Positions 5,886 through 6,137 of a DNA stretch of 6,137 bases are shown here, in pieces. The stretch comes from Chitinophagaceae bacterium (lineage in GTDB: Bacteria; Bacteroidota; Bacteroidia; Chitinophagales; Chitinophagaceae). The DNA lies in contig JAOQAL010000804.1 in the NCBI GenBank assembly GCA_025963615.1, forward strand, positions 1-6,137. The letters run 5' to 3'. The translations under genes were made by a program, and so were the position numbers. The stretch's first letter is position 1. The number at the start of each line of letters is the position of its first letter. A model generated the notes under the pieces. It saw only the letters and a program-made list of their open reading frames with translations. It did not search any database and was not told where the DNA came from.

Positions 5886-6137
5886 ATAAGCTTATTAAAA
5901 GCTGTAGGATACTGTCGTAGTAGGGGCTTGCCACAATGGAGCCGCTGTGGTTATTATTGTAGAAACATGGTTTATCATTCGATCTGGACCGGTCTGTTAA
6001 GGGAGTATAATTAACTGAGCGTAATCTAAAACTGGCTTTTAAATTTTGTCAAGGTAGTATGTGAACTTCAAATATCGAAGCTATTCCCTATATCCGGTAA
6101 ATAAAGTTGTAACCCCGACTCTTCAAATTGTCGGATG
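5886..6137. other. Right-end non-coding stretch, no supported gene
   Basis: These 252 bp contain no complete gene. Just after the membrane-protein stop are a perfect palindrome AATAAGCTTATT (5885-5896) and a 5-bp hairpin AGCTT/AAGCT (5889-5903). Two open frames touch the right edge: a minus-strand frame of 22 codons ending with TGA at 6070-6068, and a plus-strand frame from GTG at 6061 running off the end. Either could be the tip of a neighbouring gene, but both are too short to support. Confidence 0.5.
5931..5957 (+). terminator. Weak possible terminator hairpin downstream of the membrane-protein gene
   Basis: CCACA (5931-5935) pairs with TGTGG (5946-5950) around a 10-base loop and is followed by a U-rich but interrupted tract (TTATTATT). 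The stem is short, so the call is tentative; it is the best candidate for ending the DUF5519/membrane-protein transcript. Confidence 0.2.

Noticed and set aside
1..6137. CRISPR array, transposon, phage or defence island
   Set aside because: No regularly spaced repeats, transposase or integrase motifs, terminal inverted repeats or defence-associated domains were seen on either strand.

Overview
The window looks like chromosomal DNA from a Bacteroidota member, most likely Sphingobacteriia (Mucilaginibacter/Pedobacter-like). This rests on protein style (a CBM9/DUF5916-type secreted protein, a LytS/LytTR two-component pair with an NPHFFFN active-site box, a long-form MarR regulator), on AT-rich gaps between genes, on A-rich sequence before start codons instead of Shine-Dalgarno motifs, and on upstream elements resembling the Bacteroidota TTTG / TAnnTTTG promoter. 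The genus is a guess. No rRNA, tRNA, CRISPR array, insertion sequence or phage gene was seen.

Left part (1-2532). A minus-strand gene runs off the left edge. Its first 190 codons encode a signal peptide and a carbohydrate-binding-family-9-like domain. It is divergent, across a 185-bp gap, from a two-gene operon: a membrane histidine kinase of the LytS/YehU type (758-1807) and its LytTR-type response regulator (1804-2532), which overlap by ATGA. All key signalling residues are present (kinase H177, N270, G310/G312/G314; regulator D10, D11, D56, K101).

Middle (2575-4800). A good Bacteroidota-type promoter lies just before a 216-residue MarR-family regulator (2615-3265). That gene is convergent with a 512-residue class A FAD monooxygenase (minus strand, 3262-4800), and the two reading frames share their last 4 bp, so no intergenic terminator fits between them.

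Right part (4801-6137). A very AT-rich 113-bp divergent gap with imperfect palindromes separates the monooxygenase from a plus-strand pair: a small protein of the 'luciferase domain'/DUF5519 type (4914-5372, starting at ATG and not at the upstream TTG) and, 24 bp later, an unrecognised four-helix membrane protein (5397-5885). The last 252 bp contain weak hairpins and no convincing gene.

A reasonable reading is that the MarR protein controls the divergent promoters of the monooxygenase and the DUF5519/membrane-protein pair, as a small oxidative-modification or detoxification module, while the kinase/regulator pair may control the secreted CBM9 protein. Both regulatory links are inferences from position. 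Nothing here clearly shows a new defence or mobile system. The most interesting unexplained items are the monooxygenase/DUF5519/membrane-protein/MarR grouping and the palindromic divergent region.
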